A DNA stretch of 64,000 nucleotides from JALOOX01 sp964557955 (GCA_964557955.1 CAZLCS010000017.1:1-64000); one strand, 5' to 3'; positions 43,719-53,620 are shown, counted from the stretch's first letter. The notes: generated by a model from the sequence alone, not told the origin. A program made the numbers and translations.

Positions 43719-44357
43719 TCAAAGCTCTCTGACGATTCTCGCCGGCACCCCGGCCACCACCACGCCGTCCGGCACATCCTCCCGGACCAGGGCACCTGCC
43801 CCCACGATGCTCCATCGCCCGATTCTTTTGCGGGGCATGACCGTGGCGCCTATCCCCACCAGGCTCCCCTCGCCCACAGCAACCTCTCCTCCCATGTGGA
43901 CCCCCGGGGCAATGTGCACGTGGTTTTCAATGAAGTTGTGGTGATCAACGGTGCAGCCAGTGTTGAGGATGACATTTTCGCCTATGCGTGATCCAGTGTT
44001 GACGATGGCCCCCGGTGAGATCATGGTCCCGAGCCCGATACTGACATCGGGTGCTACGATGGCCCCGGGGTGGATGGCGATGGCGAGCTCCTCATTCTCA
44101 TTCTTCATGAGCTCGTAAACAGATTTACGTGTCACATTGTCGCCGATGGCAACGATCATGGCTTCGTGCAGAATGCGATGCCGAGCTTCAGATGGACCAA
44201 GGACGGGCAAATCTAAAAGGCTCAGGCCCGCAAACTCGGGATTGTCGTCGAGAAACCCCACCGGTGTGACAGCTTCCCCTGACTCCCGTGCGCGCAGCAG
44301 GATGTCGGCCACGACTTGAGCGTGCCCGCCCGCTCCGATGATGAGGACCCGGCTCAT
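43719..44357 (-). CDS. pglD: PglD/NeuD-type sugar O/N-acetyltransferase
   Basis: A 212-residue protein with a Rossmann-like N-terminus (VLIIGAGGHAQVVADIL) and a left-handed beta-helix of hexapeptide repeats from about residue 100. The catalytic-type histidines are in CTVDHHNFIENHVHIAPG, as in PglD. It would acetylate the UDP-4-amino sugar made by the adjacent aminotransferase. ATG 44357 overlaps the hicA stop by four bases; a longer start lies 18 bases upstream inside hicA. Confidence 0.85.
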   Translation of the reverse strand: MSRVLIIGAGGHAQVVADILLRARESGEAVTPVGFLDDNPEFAGLSLLDLPVLGPSEARHRILHEAMIVAIGDNVTRKSVYELMKNENEELAIAIHPGAIVAPDVSIGLGTMISPGAIVNTGSRIGENVILNTGCTVDHHNFIENHVHIAPGVHMGGEVAVGEGSLVGIGATVMPRKRIGRWSIVGAGALVREDVPDGVVVAGVPARIVREL

Positions 44358-44578
44358 TCCCTGCTCGACTCCCACTCCTGCAAAGAGATTCCCCCTTGAC
44401 TCAAGATGCGTCTCAGGAGATCGACTCCAATGTCGCTCCGGTTGGGATTGGGGAGAACCAGGCGACGGTGCCCCTTCAACATAAATTCATGGCGACCGCC
44501 GGAAAAGGGCCCGTCGTAGCCGAGGGCTCTCAATCGGCGGATAAGCTCGCGACGAGTCGTTGCCTTCAGTTGCGTCAT
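44354..44578 (-). CDS. hicA: HicA-family mRNA interferase toxin
   Basis: A 74-residue double-stranded-RNA-binding-like toxin with the catalytic histidine in GGRHEFMLKGHRRLVLPNPN and the C-terminal DIGVDLLRRILSQGGIS. The start directly follows the hicB stop (TGA then ATG), and its stop overlaps pglD. HicA cuts mRNA when HicB is degraded. Confidence 0.85.
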   Translation of the reverse strand: MTQLKATTRRELIRRLRALGYDGPFSGGRHEFMLKGHRRLVLPNPNRSDIGVDLLRRILSQGGISLQEWESSRE

Positions 44579-44827
44579 TCAGCCGGCAAGTCTTTCCGGA
44601 AGGTCAATGCGGGCTTCACCCAGGGGCGGGATGGGGAGGCCCTTGGCCACGCTGAAAAGAACCCAGTCTTCGACGGTAGAAGCCAGGTCCCTGCGGCACT
44701 CCTCGAGTGTCTTGCCGGTGGCCCAGGCCCCTTCGAGGGATGGGACTTCGCCGTAATATGGCTCGTCATCCTGAATCACTTCGTACCGGGCCCTTTCCAT
44801 GGCTTCCTGGATGTAACGGATGATCAT
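44579..44827 (-). CDS. hicB: HicB-family antitoxin
   Basis: An 82-residue antitoxin with the partial RNase-H-like HicB fold: YEVIQDDEPYYGEVPSLEGAWA, GKTLEECRRDLASTVEDWVL. No clear C-terminal DNA-binding helix is seen, so this is the short form. It precedes hicA, and the pair sits between pglC (upstream) and pglD (downstream). Confidence 0.8.
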   Translation of the reverse strand: MIIRYIQEAMERARYEVIQDDEPYYGEVPSLEGAWATGKTLEECRRDLASTVEDWVLFSVAKGLPIPPLGEARIDLPERLAG

Positions 44828-45191
44828 TGTCTCGGTTCCTCCCGCGGGGAAGAAAACGTTCTCGACTTTCGGCGGCCCATCGAGGCTCGGAACCCTCCCT
44901 CATGTTTCATCACCGCTCCATATTCCATCGACCTGTCTCGTGAAAGGCGTATCCAGATCGGAGCTGATTTGCCGGGCAGGCTCCTCAACGACTTCAGTGT
45001 GACGGGGGGCCTGTCTCTTGAGCGAACCTTTCACCATCATAGTTCAACATGATAGTACGCCCTCTGCTTTCCCTCAACAAGACCCCGCCATGTTTTTCGA
45101 GACGCCGAATGAGCTGCTTTTTCATGATGAATCAAATGCTTATGGTTAATGGTTTGGAGGGGCCCGTTCCGTCGGTCCGGCAAAGACAGCG
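44828..45191. other. Intergenic gap inside the pgl operon
   Basis: 364 bases between the pglC-like gene and hicB with no supported gene. It may carry the hicBA promoter, though I could not identify one. Confidence 0.4.
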
Positions 45192-45812
45192 TCATGAGCC
45201 GTTTCCCATGAATTCTTCCATGGTGGCCTGCCCCGGTTGATTGATGCCTTCGCGCTTAAACACCTTGAGCACAGTCAGGGCGATGATCTTGAGATCCAGC
45301 CACAGGGACTGATGGTCGACGTACCACACATCCAGCTTGAACTTCTCTTCCCAGCTGATGGCGTTCCGCCCGTTCACCTGCGCCCACCCCGTCAGCCCCG
45401 GCTTCACCTCGTGCCGCCGCGCCTGCTCCGGGCTGTATCTGTCCAGGTACTGCATCAGAAGTGGGCGGGGCCCGACGATGCTCATGTCACCGCGTAGAAC
45501 GGTAATGAGTTCGGGTAGCTCATCAAGGCTTGTGCTTCGAAGGAATCTCCCTATTTTAGTAAGTCGATGGTCGTCCGGCAGGGGTTTTCCGAGATCGTCT
45601 GTCTGGTCTGTCATTGTCCGAAACTTGAAAATTCGAAACAATGTGCATTTGAGGCCAGGCCTGTACTGGTAATATAAGACGGGTGTTCCTTGTATGACGT
45701 ACAACAGTAACCCTATCATTACAATCAAGGGAGCAAAGAAAAACATCCCTAGTAAGGCAAAGAATAGATCCATTAGCCGCTTGTAGTGTTGGGGGTAACA
45801 GGAATGGATCAC
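45192..45812 (-). CDS. pglC: PglC-like phosphoglycosyl transferase
   Basis: A 206-residue monotopic sugar-phosphate transferase that starts glycan synthesis by moving a sugar-1-phosphate from UDP-sugar to undecaprenyl phosphate. One re-entrant hydrophobic N-terminus (LMDLFFALLGMFFFAPLIVM) is followed by FRIFKFRTMTDQTDDLGKPL, SLDELPELITVLRGDMSIVG and PGLTGWAQVNGRNA. The short length and lack of multiple membrane helices mark the PglC subfamily rather than WbaP. It starts at GTG 45812, six bases after GGAGGT. Confidence 0.9.
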   Translation of the reverse strand: MIHSCYPQHYKRLMDLFFALLGMFFFAPLIVMIGLLLYVIQGTPVLYYQYRPGLKCTLFRIFKFRTMTDQTDDLGKPLPDDHRLTKIGRFLRSTSLDELPELITVLRGDMSIVGPRPLLMQYLDRYSPEQARRHEVKPGLTGWAQVNGRNAISWEEKFKLDVWYVDHQSLWLDLKIIALTVLKVFKREGINQPGQATMEEFMGNGS

Positions 45813-45865
45813 TCATAACCTCCATGTTCTTATGCATTATATCTTAAAAAACTGAGATGATAAGC

Positions 45866-47044
45866 TTACTGGTTAAGTATAACCACCTGCTTTTGAGTAA
45901 GCAACTTAATATATTCTCTATGTAATTTAACCCATAAATCCTCAGGACAAAATTCACGCAAAACTCGAGACCGTCCTGCCTGTCCATGTATGGCACAAAG
46001 CAGGGGGTTCGTGAGATAAGCGCGAATGCCATCTGCAAGTGCATTAGTATCAGCAACCGGAACAAGAATACCGGTGCTTCCCTCCTCCACAGCATCCACA
46101 CACCCCGGTATGCGTGTCGCGACCACAGGAACTCGCATTGAGGCGGCCTCAAGCGCTACGATCCCAAGTCCTTCTCTATAACTAGGTAGTATAAGGATAT
46201 CCAATGCTGAATAAATTAAATGAATGGCATTAATAAAGCCTGTACGGTGAATTCGTGAATCTTCATCGATAATTTTCTTCACGTACAGCGGAATTGGATT
46301 CTGATCCTCGAAGGAGCCTACAAGAAGTAAATGTAGCTTAGGAAACTCGTCGCGTAATATCTTCCAGGCCTCAATCAACTCGAGAATTCCTTTGTCAGGA
46401 ACGATTCGTCCTATGAAACCGATAACAGGTGCATCCTTAGGAATGCGATATTTCTCTTTCACAGAATTGACATCCGAGTCACAAATGATATCAGGATTGA
46501 AATAATTTATTGCATCAATACCATTGATGCTACCATGACCGAGTACAACTATTTTTCTTGAATCACATATGCCTTCCGATAGAGCGAAGTCACGCAAGGA
46601 TGGACTGACACAGAAAACACGATGTGCCAAACGGCAGGAAACCTTTTCTGTAAATCGTAATAATGCGTTCTTTATGCCTTTGGTAGTCATAAAAGGAAAG
46701 CCGTGGATATGGTATATTCTTATAGGAATACCTGCCAACCAAGCGGAAATAGTTCCAATCAATCCACCTTTGGGGGTATGTGCATGAACAATGTGAGGAC
46801 GAAGCCGAAGGAAGAAACGCACAAGGCTGAACACAGCTTTAATGTCGCGCAGCGGCGTGATACGTCTCGGCATCTCAACGCTGAAGAATTGCACAGTTTC
46901 ACGTTTGCTGAATTCCCAGAGCTTTGGACCCGGTGATGCTACAACATGAGTCTCAATACCTCGATCCTTCATGAAACCCGGTTGTCCAGAAATGAATTGG
47001 AGAGAAATCGGCACAGTAAAAACATGAACAAGAAGATGTTTCAT
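45866..47044 (-). CDS. GT4-family glycosyltransferase
   Basis: A 392-residue GT-B-fold enzyme. Markers: HIVHAHTPKGGLIGTISAWL in the N-terminal domain, then VIGFIGRIVPDKGILELIEAW and LPSYREGLGIVALEAASMRVP with the EGLGIVALE nucleotide-sugar motif. It resembles PglA-like enzymes that extend bacillosamine-type anchors. Codon use and base composition are AT-rich relative to the window, as for the polymerase further upstream. Confidence 0.85.
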   Translation of the reverse strand: MKHLLVHVFTVPISLQFISGQPGFMKDRGIETHVVASPGPKLWEFSKRETVQFFSVEMPRRITPLRDIKAVFSLVRFFLRLRPHIVHAHTPKGGLIGTISAWLAGIPIRIYHIHGFPFMTTKGIKNALLRFTEKVSCRLAHRVFCVSPSLRDFALSEGICDSRKIVVLGHGSINGIDAINYFNPDIICDSDVNSVKEKYRIPKDAPVIGFIGRIVPDKGILELIEAWKILRDEFPKLHLLLVGSFEDQNPIPLYVKKIIDEDSRIHRTGFINAIHLIYSALDILILPSYREGLGIVALEAASMRVPVVATRIPGCVDAVEEGSTGILVPVADTNALADGIRAYLTNPLLCAIHGQAGRSRVLREFCPEDLWVKLHREYIKLLTQKQVVILNQ

Positions 47045-47148
47045 ATTTAATACCTATCTGTTTACTCATTGCCACTCGGCCACTATTTCAAATTATATCT
47101 GCAAACAAACCAATTTAACATCAGACTGTCGCAAGGTCGCTAGGAGCA

Positions 47149-48348
47149 TCAGTTACTCCGCTGTTGAAGCCATTCTTGAGTTATATCGCTGATGTACCGA
47201 TAAAACGCTACACGCCGTTCACGAAGGTTATCCTCGCGATATTCCATGCTCTTCTGGAGGTTTCTGCGAGACATCGCTGCAATTCGGGAAGGGTTTAAGG
47301 TCACTTGTTTGATCTTGTTTGCGAGTGCTTTCACATCACCTGGAGGTACCATGTCTTCGGGCGCAAGTAGTTCGGGGATGCCGCCCACCGTAGAGCCAAT
47401 ACAGGGCAGAGCACGGGCCATCGCTTCGATCATCGCCCGTGGCAGGCCTTCCTGATAGGAAGGCAATACGAAGAGGTCTGATTGGTCGAGCTCCCTTCGA
47501 ACGGCTTCTCCGGAAGGAAGCTGACCCTTGAAGTGTACACGACCTCCGATCCCCTCGGAGGCGGCGAGGCCCTCCAGTTCGGCACGGTGTTTGCCGTCAC
47601 CCACCAAAACCAGTTCGATATCCGATCCGTTTCGAACACATTCGCCCACCGCCATGATGAGGATATGAGGGGCCTTATACAGTTGATTCAGGGTCCCCAC
47701 TGTTATCAACCTTAACCCTCTTTGTGACGCCTCCGCCGAACGGGGAAAAGAAGCAAAACTGTGACTTGGCAGTTCCACACTCGAGTAATAGGTTGAAAAT
47801 CCACGCGCAGGTGGGGGGTACCGTCGCTGGAGAGCCTTCTCGGTGACGTAGGCCGCTGCGCATCCATTAAAGCATTGCTGCCGAAGTCGCTCTGCAAACC
47901 ACCACCGAAAGAAGGGGCGCAGCGGATGTCTGATCGACCCCGGAGCGAAAACATCGTATGGATCACCCACCACCTCCACTCCAAAAGGATGGGACTCTTT
48001 TCGTAAGACCGGCTCAATGGAGTCTGCGATCGTCGAGCCCACACGCATGATGACGGCTTCGCTGGTGGAGGCTGCTCTTCTTGCTGTCCGCCTCACCTGC
48101 AAGTATCTCTTGAGATATTGCGACGGGCCCATGTAGTAGGGTATGGGCATAAAGGAGACCTGCTCCCCATCAGCTCGTATCCAATCCCCTGGGACCTCTC
48201 TTACTGGACGGACCCTTGCCAGGACTCGAACGGAATCGAAAACCTCCAGGTAGCGCGTCCAGAACGGATGTGCAAACATCGTCTGCGTCCATACCGCACC
48301 GTCTGGGGTGCGGTCGAAGCGGTGTTCAAGACTTATGGTTACATTCAT
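47149..48348 (-). CDS. GT4-family glycosyltransferase
   Basis: A 399-residue GT-B-fold glycosyltransferase. The C-terminal domain has LITVGTLNQLYKAPHILIMA, LVGDGKHRAELEGLA and LPSYQEGLPRAMIEAMARALP, the donor-binding motif. Donor and acceptor are unknown. It starts three bases after the stop of the polymerase gene, so the two are translated together. GC-rich, unlike the genes on either side. Confidence 0.85.
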   Translation of the reverse strand: MNVTISLEHRFDRTPDGAVWTQTMFAHPFWTRYLEVFDSVRVLARVRPVREVPGDWIRADGEQVSFMPIPYYMGPSQYLKRYLQVRRTARRAASTSEAVIMRVGSTIADSIEPVLRKESHPFGVEVVGDPYDVFAPGSIRHPLRPFFRWWFAERLRQQCFNGCAAAYVTEKALQRRYPPPARGFSTYYSSVELPSHSFASFPRSAEASQRGLRLITVGTLNQLYKAPHILIMAVGECVRNGSDIELVLVGDGKHRAELEGLAASEGIGGRVHFKGQLPSGEAVRRELDQSDLFVLPSYQEGLPRAMIEAMARALPCIGSTVGGIPELLAPEDMVPPGDVKALANKIKQVTLNPSRIAAMSRRNLQKSMEYREDNLRERRVAFYRYISDITQEWLQQRSN

Positions 48349-48351
48349 GCA

Positions 48352-49722
48352 TCATCTCCCTTGTTTGTTGGGAGTCATCCTCCTTAGGTTACTTTCCACG
48401 AGTGATATGCCAGCAAACACGAAGATCCACCAAATCAAAGACAACCCCCAATTCTTAAAAATAAAGAAATCGAACAGTAGCGCGAAATTTGTGCCGAGGA
48501 TGCCTGCTACATATGGAACAAAGCTTTGAAATTTTATGGCACATATAAATGTCTTAACTAGTATGTACCAAAGATATACAAAAAAACTCAATCCTGCTAT
48601 ACCTAGTTCAACAATTAATAATAATAACAGTGAATGTGGATGATAAAGAACTGCACCAAAATTAGTCCAATTTATATATTGACCTGTGGCGCGTGCGCCA
48701 CCATCTTCTATATCCATAAGATACCAAGGCCAATAGCTTCCATAGCCATGTCCTGCTATTGATGTTGGTATAGAGGAGGTCAGTATATGCCATGAAGTCT
48801 GGTGAGTTGTCAGTCGAGAAATGTCTTCGATTTGATAAAATCGACTAGTATCGATGTATTGGTCAATCCAGAACAAGCTGAAAATAAGTAGAAATATGAT
48901 TAATATAATAGAAAGTATCTTCTTTCTTATATCTTTTATAAAAAGTATTATGATGCTAAACGATATTAGCATACAAACAATTCCAGCTCTTGAACCTAAG
49001 CTTATTATGGTTAATACTAAAATAAACCCTATCAGATTCCAGTGCTTGGTGATTTTGTGTTTTGGTAATATATATTCACCAATGGCAAAACTTAATGCAG
49101 GAACGAGTATTAAGTGTCCAGTGGATGATCCGAATAGCGGGCCTTTTACTCTTTGTATTCCAAAATCCAATATTTCAATTCCATCTGCACTTCTTAAACC
49201 AAGTGGAAAATACGATTCTACAGAATACAGAGCTCCTATTATACAAATAAATATAACAAGGGTTTTTATAAAATTATAAAGTTCTTTATTACTGATAAAG
49301 AGTGAAACGATAAAATATGCCAAGAGGCAAGCTGAAAAAGAAACAATGATCGTAAACAGCATTGATGGGATGTTAAATGTATGTAATTGACCCCATGAAA
49401 TGGATAAAAAAGCATAAATACATAACAAACCAAATAGAAATATTAAAGTTACATTGGATTTGCATCTATTTAATTTAGGTTTATATAATACTATTATATA
49501 TATAAGTGTAATTATTGTTATCAGTATCAGTAAAATATTTGTGGAATGTATCTTGATGGTGAATATAGTAATGCATGGTGTAAAGCGAGATGGCATTAAT
49601 GTGCAGTAAAATAAATAAGCCCAAAATAGATTAATCACAAATTTTGAAGAATGAGTTATTGAACTATTAAATCTATTTGGATGGATTATTTCTTTTGGTA
49701 GATTAGTTGATGCTATAAGCAT
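48352..49722 (-). CDS. O-antigen polymerase-like membrane protein (Wzy-like)
   Basis: A 456-residue, strongly AT-rich gene for a protein with about eleven membrane segments. GSSTGHLILVPALSFAIGEY, TIISLGSRAGIVCMLISFSI and the periplasmic-loop SIAGHGYGSYWPWYLMD with YHPHSLLLLLIVELGIAGL match the O-antigen ligase/polymerase superfamily. The composition and Ile/Lys/Asn-rich sequence indicate acquisition from a low-GC source. It overlaps the upstream glycosyltransferase by 20 bases. Confidence 0.85.
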   Translation of the reverse strand: MLIASTNLPKEIIHPNRFNSSITHSSKFVINLFWAYLFYCTLMPSRFTPCITIFTIKIHSTNILLILITIITLIYIIVLYKPKLNRCKSNVTLIFLFGLLCIYAFLSISWGQLHTFNIPSMLFTIIVSFSACLLAYFIVSLFISNKELYNFIKTLVIFICIIGALYSVESYFPLGLRSADGIEILDFGIQRVKGPLFGSSTGHLILVPALSFAIGEYILPKHKITKHWNLIGFILVLTIISLGSRAGIVCMLISFSIIILFIKDIRKKILSIILIIFLLIFSLFWIDQYIDTSRFYQIEDISRLTTHQTSWHILTSSIPTSIAGHGYGSYWPWYLMDIEDGGARATGQYINWTNFGAVLYHPHSLLLLLIVELGIAGLSFFVYLWYILVKTFICAIKFQSFVPYVAGILGTNFALLFDFFIFKNWGLSLIWWIFVFAGISLVESNLRRMTPNKQGR

Positions 49723-50845
49723 TATATAGTAATCCTATTGTACTAGTTATAGAAAATGGGTTATCATGAAATTCAATTGGGCAGGTGAATATTTTGTTAT
49801 TTTGGCTATATATTAAATTCTGGATTGCGACTTGCCAAGTGTTACAAGCGTCGTGCAGGCTCAGACGCGTGACTAGGCTTGGGACTAGATCGGTTTCCTC
49901 CGGAATTACATCTGAGAAAATGGAAGGTAGTCCACTTAGCTGTGCCTCGATCAGGACCAGACCCAGGCCTTCGTAAAGAGAGGGAAAGACAAACACATCC
50001 ATGGCCCCTTTCATGAGACGGGGCACATCGGGACGCAGGCCGGCAAAGATAACTCGGTCGGTCAGACCGAGGGATGCGACCTTGGCTTCTATCTGCGGCC
50101 TGAGAGGACCGTCGCCCACCAGGAGCAACCGCATATTGGGTTCACGCCTGGCTACCTCGGCTGCGATGTCGATGAGGAAGGTGTGGTTCTTCTGTTCATG
50201 GAACCGTCCAACGTGGCCGAGGACGAAGGCGTCTTCGGGGATGTTGAGCTCACGCCGGACTTCCGCCCGGTCCACCGGCTGCCGGAAGGGCTCCAGGTCG
50301 ATGCCGCAGTAGACAACTTTCCAGCGACTGTCATTTTGCCATGCTGTTCCGTAAAGGGACTCCGCCGCCTTCCGGCTGCAGGCGATGCCCGTGGTGGCGT
50401 GTTTTCGGATGAGGTGCTCCATGAGCCGGAGATAGCCGCTTCGAAACGTCGTGGCCCTTCCGTCGTTTAACGACGTGTCGTTGTGGCTGTGGGTGATGCG
50501 AACGGGGACACCGGCACGGTGGGCGAGATAGACCACGAAGCCGCTGAAGTGATGCACATGGCTGTGGACCACGTCGTACGGTCCGTGCTCACTCAAGGCC
50601 CGGTGGAAGTTCCGGGCATATCGCCAGGGCCGGGAGGTCTCGAGGCAAGGAATGATTTTGGAGCCGAGCTTCTGGATCTCCTCGTCATAAGCGCAGGGCC
50701 TGGTGGTGTGCACCAGGAAGTCCATGCGGAAGCGCTCCCGGTCGATGTGTCGCAGGACGTGCATGAGCCAGGTTTCGACTCCCCCGCGGTTCATGCCGCC
50801 CACAACGTGAAGGATGCGAACGGGTCGTTTTGTTTCGGCAGTCAT
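49703..50845 (-). CDS. GT4-family glycosyltransferase (EpsF-like)
   Basis: A 380-residue GT-B enzyme. ILHVVGGMNRGGVETWLMHVLR at the N-terminus (read in two parts), VLGHVGRFHEQKNHTFLIDI and FPSLYEGLGLVLIEAQLSGLP are family hallmarks. The first 330 residues are GC-rich; the last 45 (YSQNNKIFTCPIEFHDNPFS and onward) are AT-rich like the polymerase gene that follows. The gene therefore seems to span a recombination junction near 49840, and its C-terminus may be foreign or replaced. Confidence 0.8.
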   Translation of the reverse strand: MTAETKRPVRILHVVGGMNRGGVETWLMHVLRHIDRERFRMDFLVHTTRPCAYDEEIQKLGSKIIPCLETSRPWRYARNFHRALSEHGPYDVVHSHVHHFSGFVVYLAHRAGVPVRITHSHNDTSLNDGRATTFRSGYLRLMEHLIRKHATTGIACSRKAAESLYGTAWQNDSRWKVVYCGIDLEPFRQPVDRAEVRRELNIPEDAFVLGHVGRFHEQKNHTFLIDIAAEVARREPNMRLLLVGDGPLRPQIEAKVASLGLTDRVIFAGLRPDVPRLMKGAMDVFVFPSLYEGLGLVLIEAQLSGLPSIFSDVIPEETDLVPSLVTRLSLHDACNTWQVAIQNLIYSQNNKIFTCPIEFHDNPFSITSTIGLLYNAYSIN

Positions 50846-50848
50846 CGA

Positions 50849-52171
50849 CTACGATCTTCCTTTCTGCAGCTCAGACAAGGCGCGACGGGTGACCCAGGCG
50901 CTCCCGGCGAGCTGAACGAGAGCTGCGGCGAGCATCGCCCAGGCCGCCCCGGTAAGTCCTGATCGGGGCACAAGCCAGAAGCATGCCATCGCTGAAACCG
51001 CCGTCACGAGTGCAAACAGCGGAAACTGTGCCCTGAAACATCGCGCGGCCGTCATGCCGTAGCCCAGAAAGGAGGCCACGTAGCCGACCGCTCCCACCAC
51101 CATCAGCCACACGAATACGTCAGATCGGGCTGCGAACTCAGGGGTGTAGAGGAGCATGAGGATCTCCCGCCCGCCGGCGCCGGCTACCAGGATTCCGGCT
51201 CCTCCCAGCAGCGCGCCCATTCCCATGAGCTTGAAGAGCAGCCCCCAAAACGCGTCCACGTTTCCCCCGGCGAAATGGCCGGCAAGCCTTGGCGAGGCCG
51301 ACTGCCCCAGTGCGCCCACCACCGTGTTTCCGGCAACCAGCAGGTACGCCATGGCTGCAAAAATGCCGAGCTCTCCCATCCCCAGGTGGTGCTCGATGAA
51401 GTATCTCGGGATGTTCGCGTTGAGGGAGATGAGGAGCATGACGAGTCCGAGGGGGAGCGCCAGCCAGGCAAGACGCAGGAGCCTGGGGGGATTCCAGCGG
51501 GGCAGGATTGAACGGTGGTCAGAGGGGGCGTCGTTTCCCCTCCCGGCGGTCCGGTGTCCCCGCAGGACCAGGAATCCGCCGGGAATATCGAAAAGAATCA
51601 AGAGAAGAGCCCAGGAAGCGGCCATGCCCACGGCGCCCCAGAACACCTGTCCCGTCAGGTGGACGCCGAGGGCGAGAGCCACCAGGGAGAGGGGGCCCTT
51701 GATCATCATGGACTGGGCGATGCGGTCCATGCGCTCGCGCTGCTGCATAAGCCCATAGAAGACGTCGCTCAGGGATTCGACGCCCTTGGCCATTGCCACA
51801 GCCAGGATTACCCAGACGGTTTCCGGAGGATAACCCGAACAGAACGTGATGCCTGCGATCGCCACCAGGGCCAGGACGGTCGTGATCAACCGGAGCGCCA
51901 GGTAATCCCCGAATGCGTACTCGCTCCTGGCGTCCGTCGCCTGTACTCCGCGAAGCTGCAAGTTGGCGAGCATGATTACGGGGGCTGTCACGGCTAGTCC
52001 GAGAGCAAACTGCCCGACCATCTCGGGAGTGCCGAGCTTGGCCAAAACCGTCAGCATGCCCCACTGGCACCCCGCATAAACTACATTGCCGGCCAGCGTC
52101 CAAGAAAAATTCGTGCGGAGCGAGAGGGGAGCGGCTGCTCGTGAGAGCGTTGGAGCTTGTGCGACAGGCAC
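50849..52171 (-). CDS. Polysaccharide flippase (Wzx-like, MATE/MOP superfamily)
   Basis: A 440-residue protein with about twelve membrane helices. NFSWTLAGNVVYAGCQWGMLTVLAKLG (read in two parts) at the N-terminus and GQFALGLAVTAPVIMLANLQLR are typical of the flippase family that moves lipid-linked repeat units across the inner membrane. GTG 52171 follows AAAGGAA. It heads the minus-strand run of glycan genes. Confidence 0.8.
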   Translation of the reverse strand: MPVAQAPTLSRAAAPLSLRTNFSWTLAGNVVYAGCQWGMLTVLAKLGTPEMVGQFALGLAVTAPVIMLANLQLRGVQATDARSEYAFGDYLALRLITTVLALVAIAGITFCSGYPPETVWVILAVAMAKGVESLSDVFYGLMQQRERMDRIAQSMMIKGPLSLVALALGVHLTGQVFWGAVGMAASWALLLILFDIPGGFLVLRGHRTAGRGNDAPSDHRSILPRWNPPRLLRLAWLALPLGLVMLLISLNANIPRYFIEHHLGMGELGIFAAMAYLLVAGNTVVGALGQSASPRLAGHFAGGNVDAFWGLLFKLMGMGALLGGAGILVAGAGGREILMLLYTPEFAARSDVFVWLMVVGAVGYVASFLGYGMTAARCFRAQFPLFALVTAVSAMACFWLVPRSGLTGAAWAMLAAALVQLAGSAWVTRRALSELQKGRS

Positions 52172-52522
52172 TTTGGGAATTCCTTTGTCGAGCCTCGACA
52201 GAGCGGCCTCTGTGTCCTCGATGGATCGCGTGTGATTTGGGATATGAGCGGTGTGAATTTGATGGTGACGACAGCCACCATCCGATACCGGACCTCAAGG
52301 TTGGGCGGGGCCGGGCAGGCCAGGCGTGTGCCGCTGACAAGGCCTGAAATTATGTGTCATGACGAGGAATCGAGGTACGGGAATCAGTCTTGGAGCGCTC
52401 GGTATATGCCCGCTGACAACTGGAAGTGATGACCGGGACCCACGCTGAGGTGGAGAATTACTGAAGACTTGGCGGTGGATGGGGTGCCGGGCCTTACCCA
52501 TTCAGTTCTTCAACCGTCGTTA
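52172..52522. other. Region upstream of the flippase gene
   Basis: 351 bases. No supported gene. It presumably holds the promoter of the glycan operon; no clear -35/-10 pair was recognised. Confidence 0.35.
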
Positions 52523-52732
52523 TCACACACCGGAGGGCTTCATCGATGATGGCGGCGGGGCGGCCGGTAATCCGGACAGGTTTCGTCCAATGGTGCGCGA
52601 AGCGGAATCAAATCCGATCACATCGGCTACCCGCCCGAAGGAGACGGCCAAAGGCAGACCCACGTAGCCCAGGCCCACCAACGCCATCTTTGCCCGAGAA
52701 GAAGCTATCATTTCATGAGTAACCATGTTCAC
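52523..52732 (-). pseudogene. Fragment of a nucleotide-sugar dehydrogenase gene
   Basis: The N-terminal 40 residues match UDP-sugar 6-dehydrogenases: AKMALVGLGYVGLPLAVSFG with the GxGxxG NAD-binding motif, then ADVIGFDSASRTI. After that the sequence loses all resemblance and stops at 69 residues. A relic of a gene for a uronic or hexosaminuronic acid precursor enzyme. Confidence 0.7.
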
Positions 52733-53509
52733 CTATCTTGTTTTATGGTCTTCCAAGAATCAGAGGGAGCATACAGCTCCGCCAACTCGGTTACATGCCC
52801 GACTTCCTTGGTTGCAGCTTCCATAGAAACGAATGATCGCGCAATTGAGCAAGAAGTCTGCCAGGCCTATTCTGGACGTGGTTTCACATGGAGTTCCGGT
52901 TAGTTAGAGCGCTCTCTCCACCTCTCAGAGTAGATGCGAAATCGCATGGACGGCGTGGACAGTTGTTTTGGGCGAGAGTTGGGTTATTGACGATCCCGTG
53001 ATGGGTTGAACTGATCCAACCTGCCGGAATGTCAGATTAATTGGCGTACGCCCGGTCGCGGGTTGGCGGAAATTCAGTTGCTCGGTCATGAGTTTGTTGT
53101 CACAAGTTTGACGTTGACATGGGTGTCAAACGGATGCCGACGCTTGGAGATTTCTGGGGAAAGAGCGGCTGAATCAGCTCTGTGACTTAGAATGGCATCC
53201 TATTTTTTGCTGGAGTGCATGGATCAGACTCGGACTGACTCATGAGGGATGTCTATTCTTTGACGACTGGAGTGCGGGTTGTGGGGCGGAATATTCCAGT
53301 TCACAACGGCTCATCTCAGGGCTTTGGTCTCAGCGGCATGACACTGTTTTTCGTACATTCTTGAACGGGTTGAAAAGCCAATATTGATGTCCGGATCGCC
53401 CCTGTCAGAAAACATCCATTCTACGCACCCCTATGTATCAACAATGTTACAACGTGTGGGTCGGTACGCTATAAAATAGGATCAAGGCAGAATACATGGG
53501 AGGCGCAAA
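52733..53509. other. Long non-coding stretch among gene fragments
   Basis: About 780 bases with no open frame that looks like a protein. Composition is mixed and lower in GC than the flanks. It probably consists of eroded sequence from past rearrangement. Confidence 0.45.
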
Positions 53510-53620
53510 GTGCGTGTAACCGTCAAGAAGTGGGGCCATAGCTCATCGGTGAGTATTCCAGCTGCCATTATGAAAGCTGTCAACCTGAGCCTGGATGAAA
53601 CCGTGGACGTGCGATTGCAG
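53510..53620 (+). pseudogene. MazE-like antitoxin gene fragment
   Basis: Starting at GTG 53510 after GGGAGGCGC, the frame gives MRVTVKKWGHSSSVSIPAAI and then NLSLDETVDVRLQ, the N-terminal DNA-binding half of a MazE/AbrB antitoxin. At about 53620 it runs into an HNH-nuclease fragment lying on the opposite strand, so the toxin-binding tail is lost. Confidence 0.65.
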
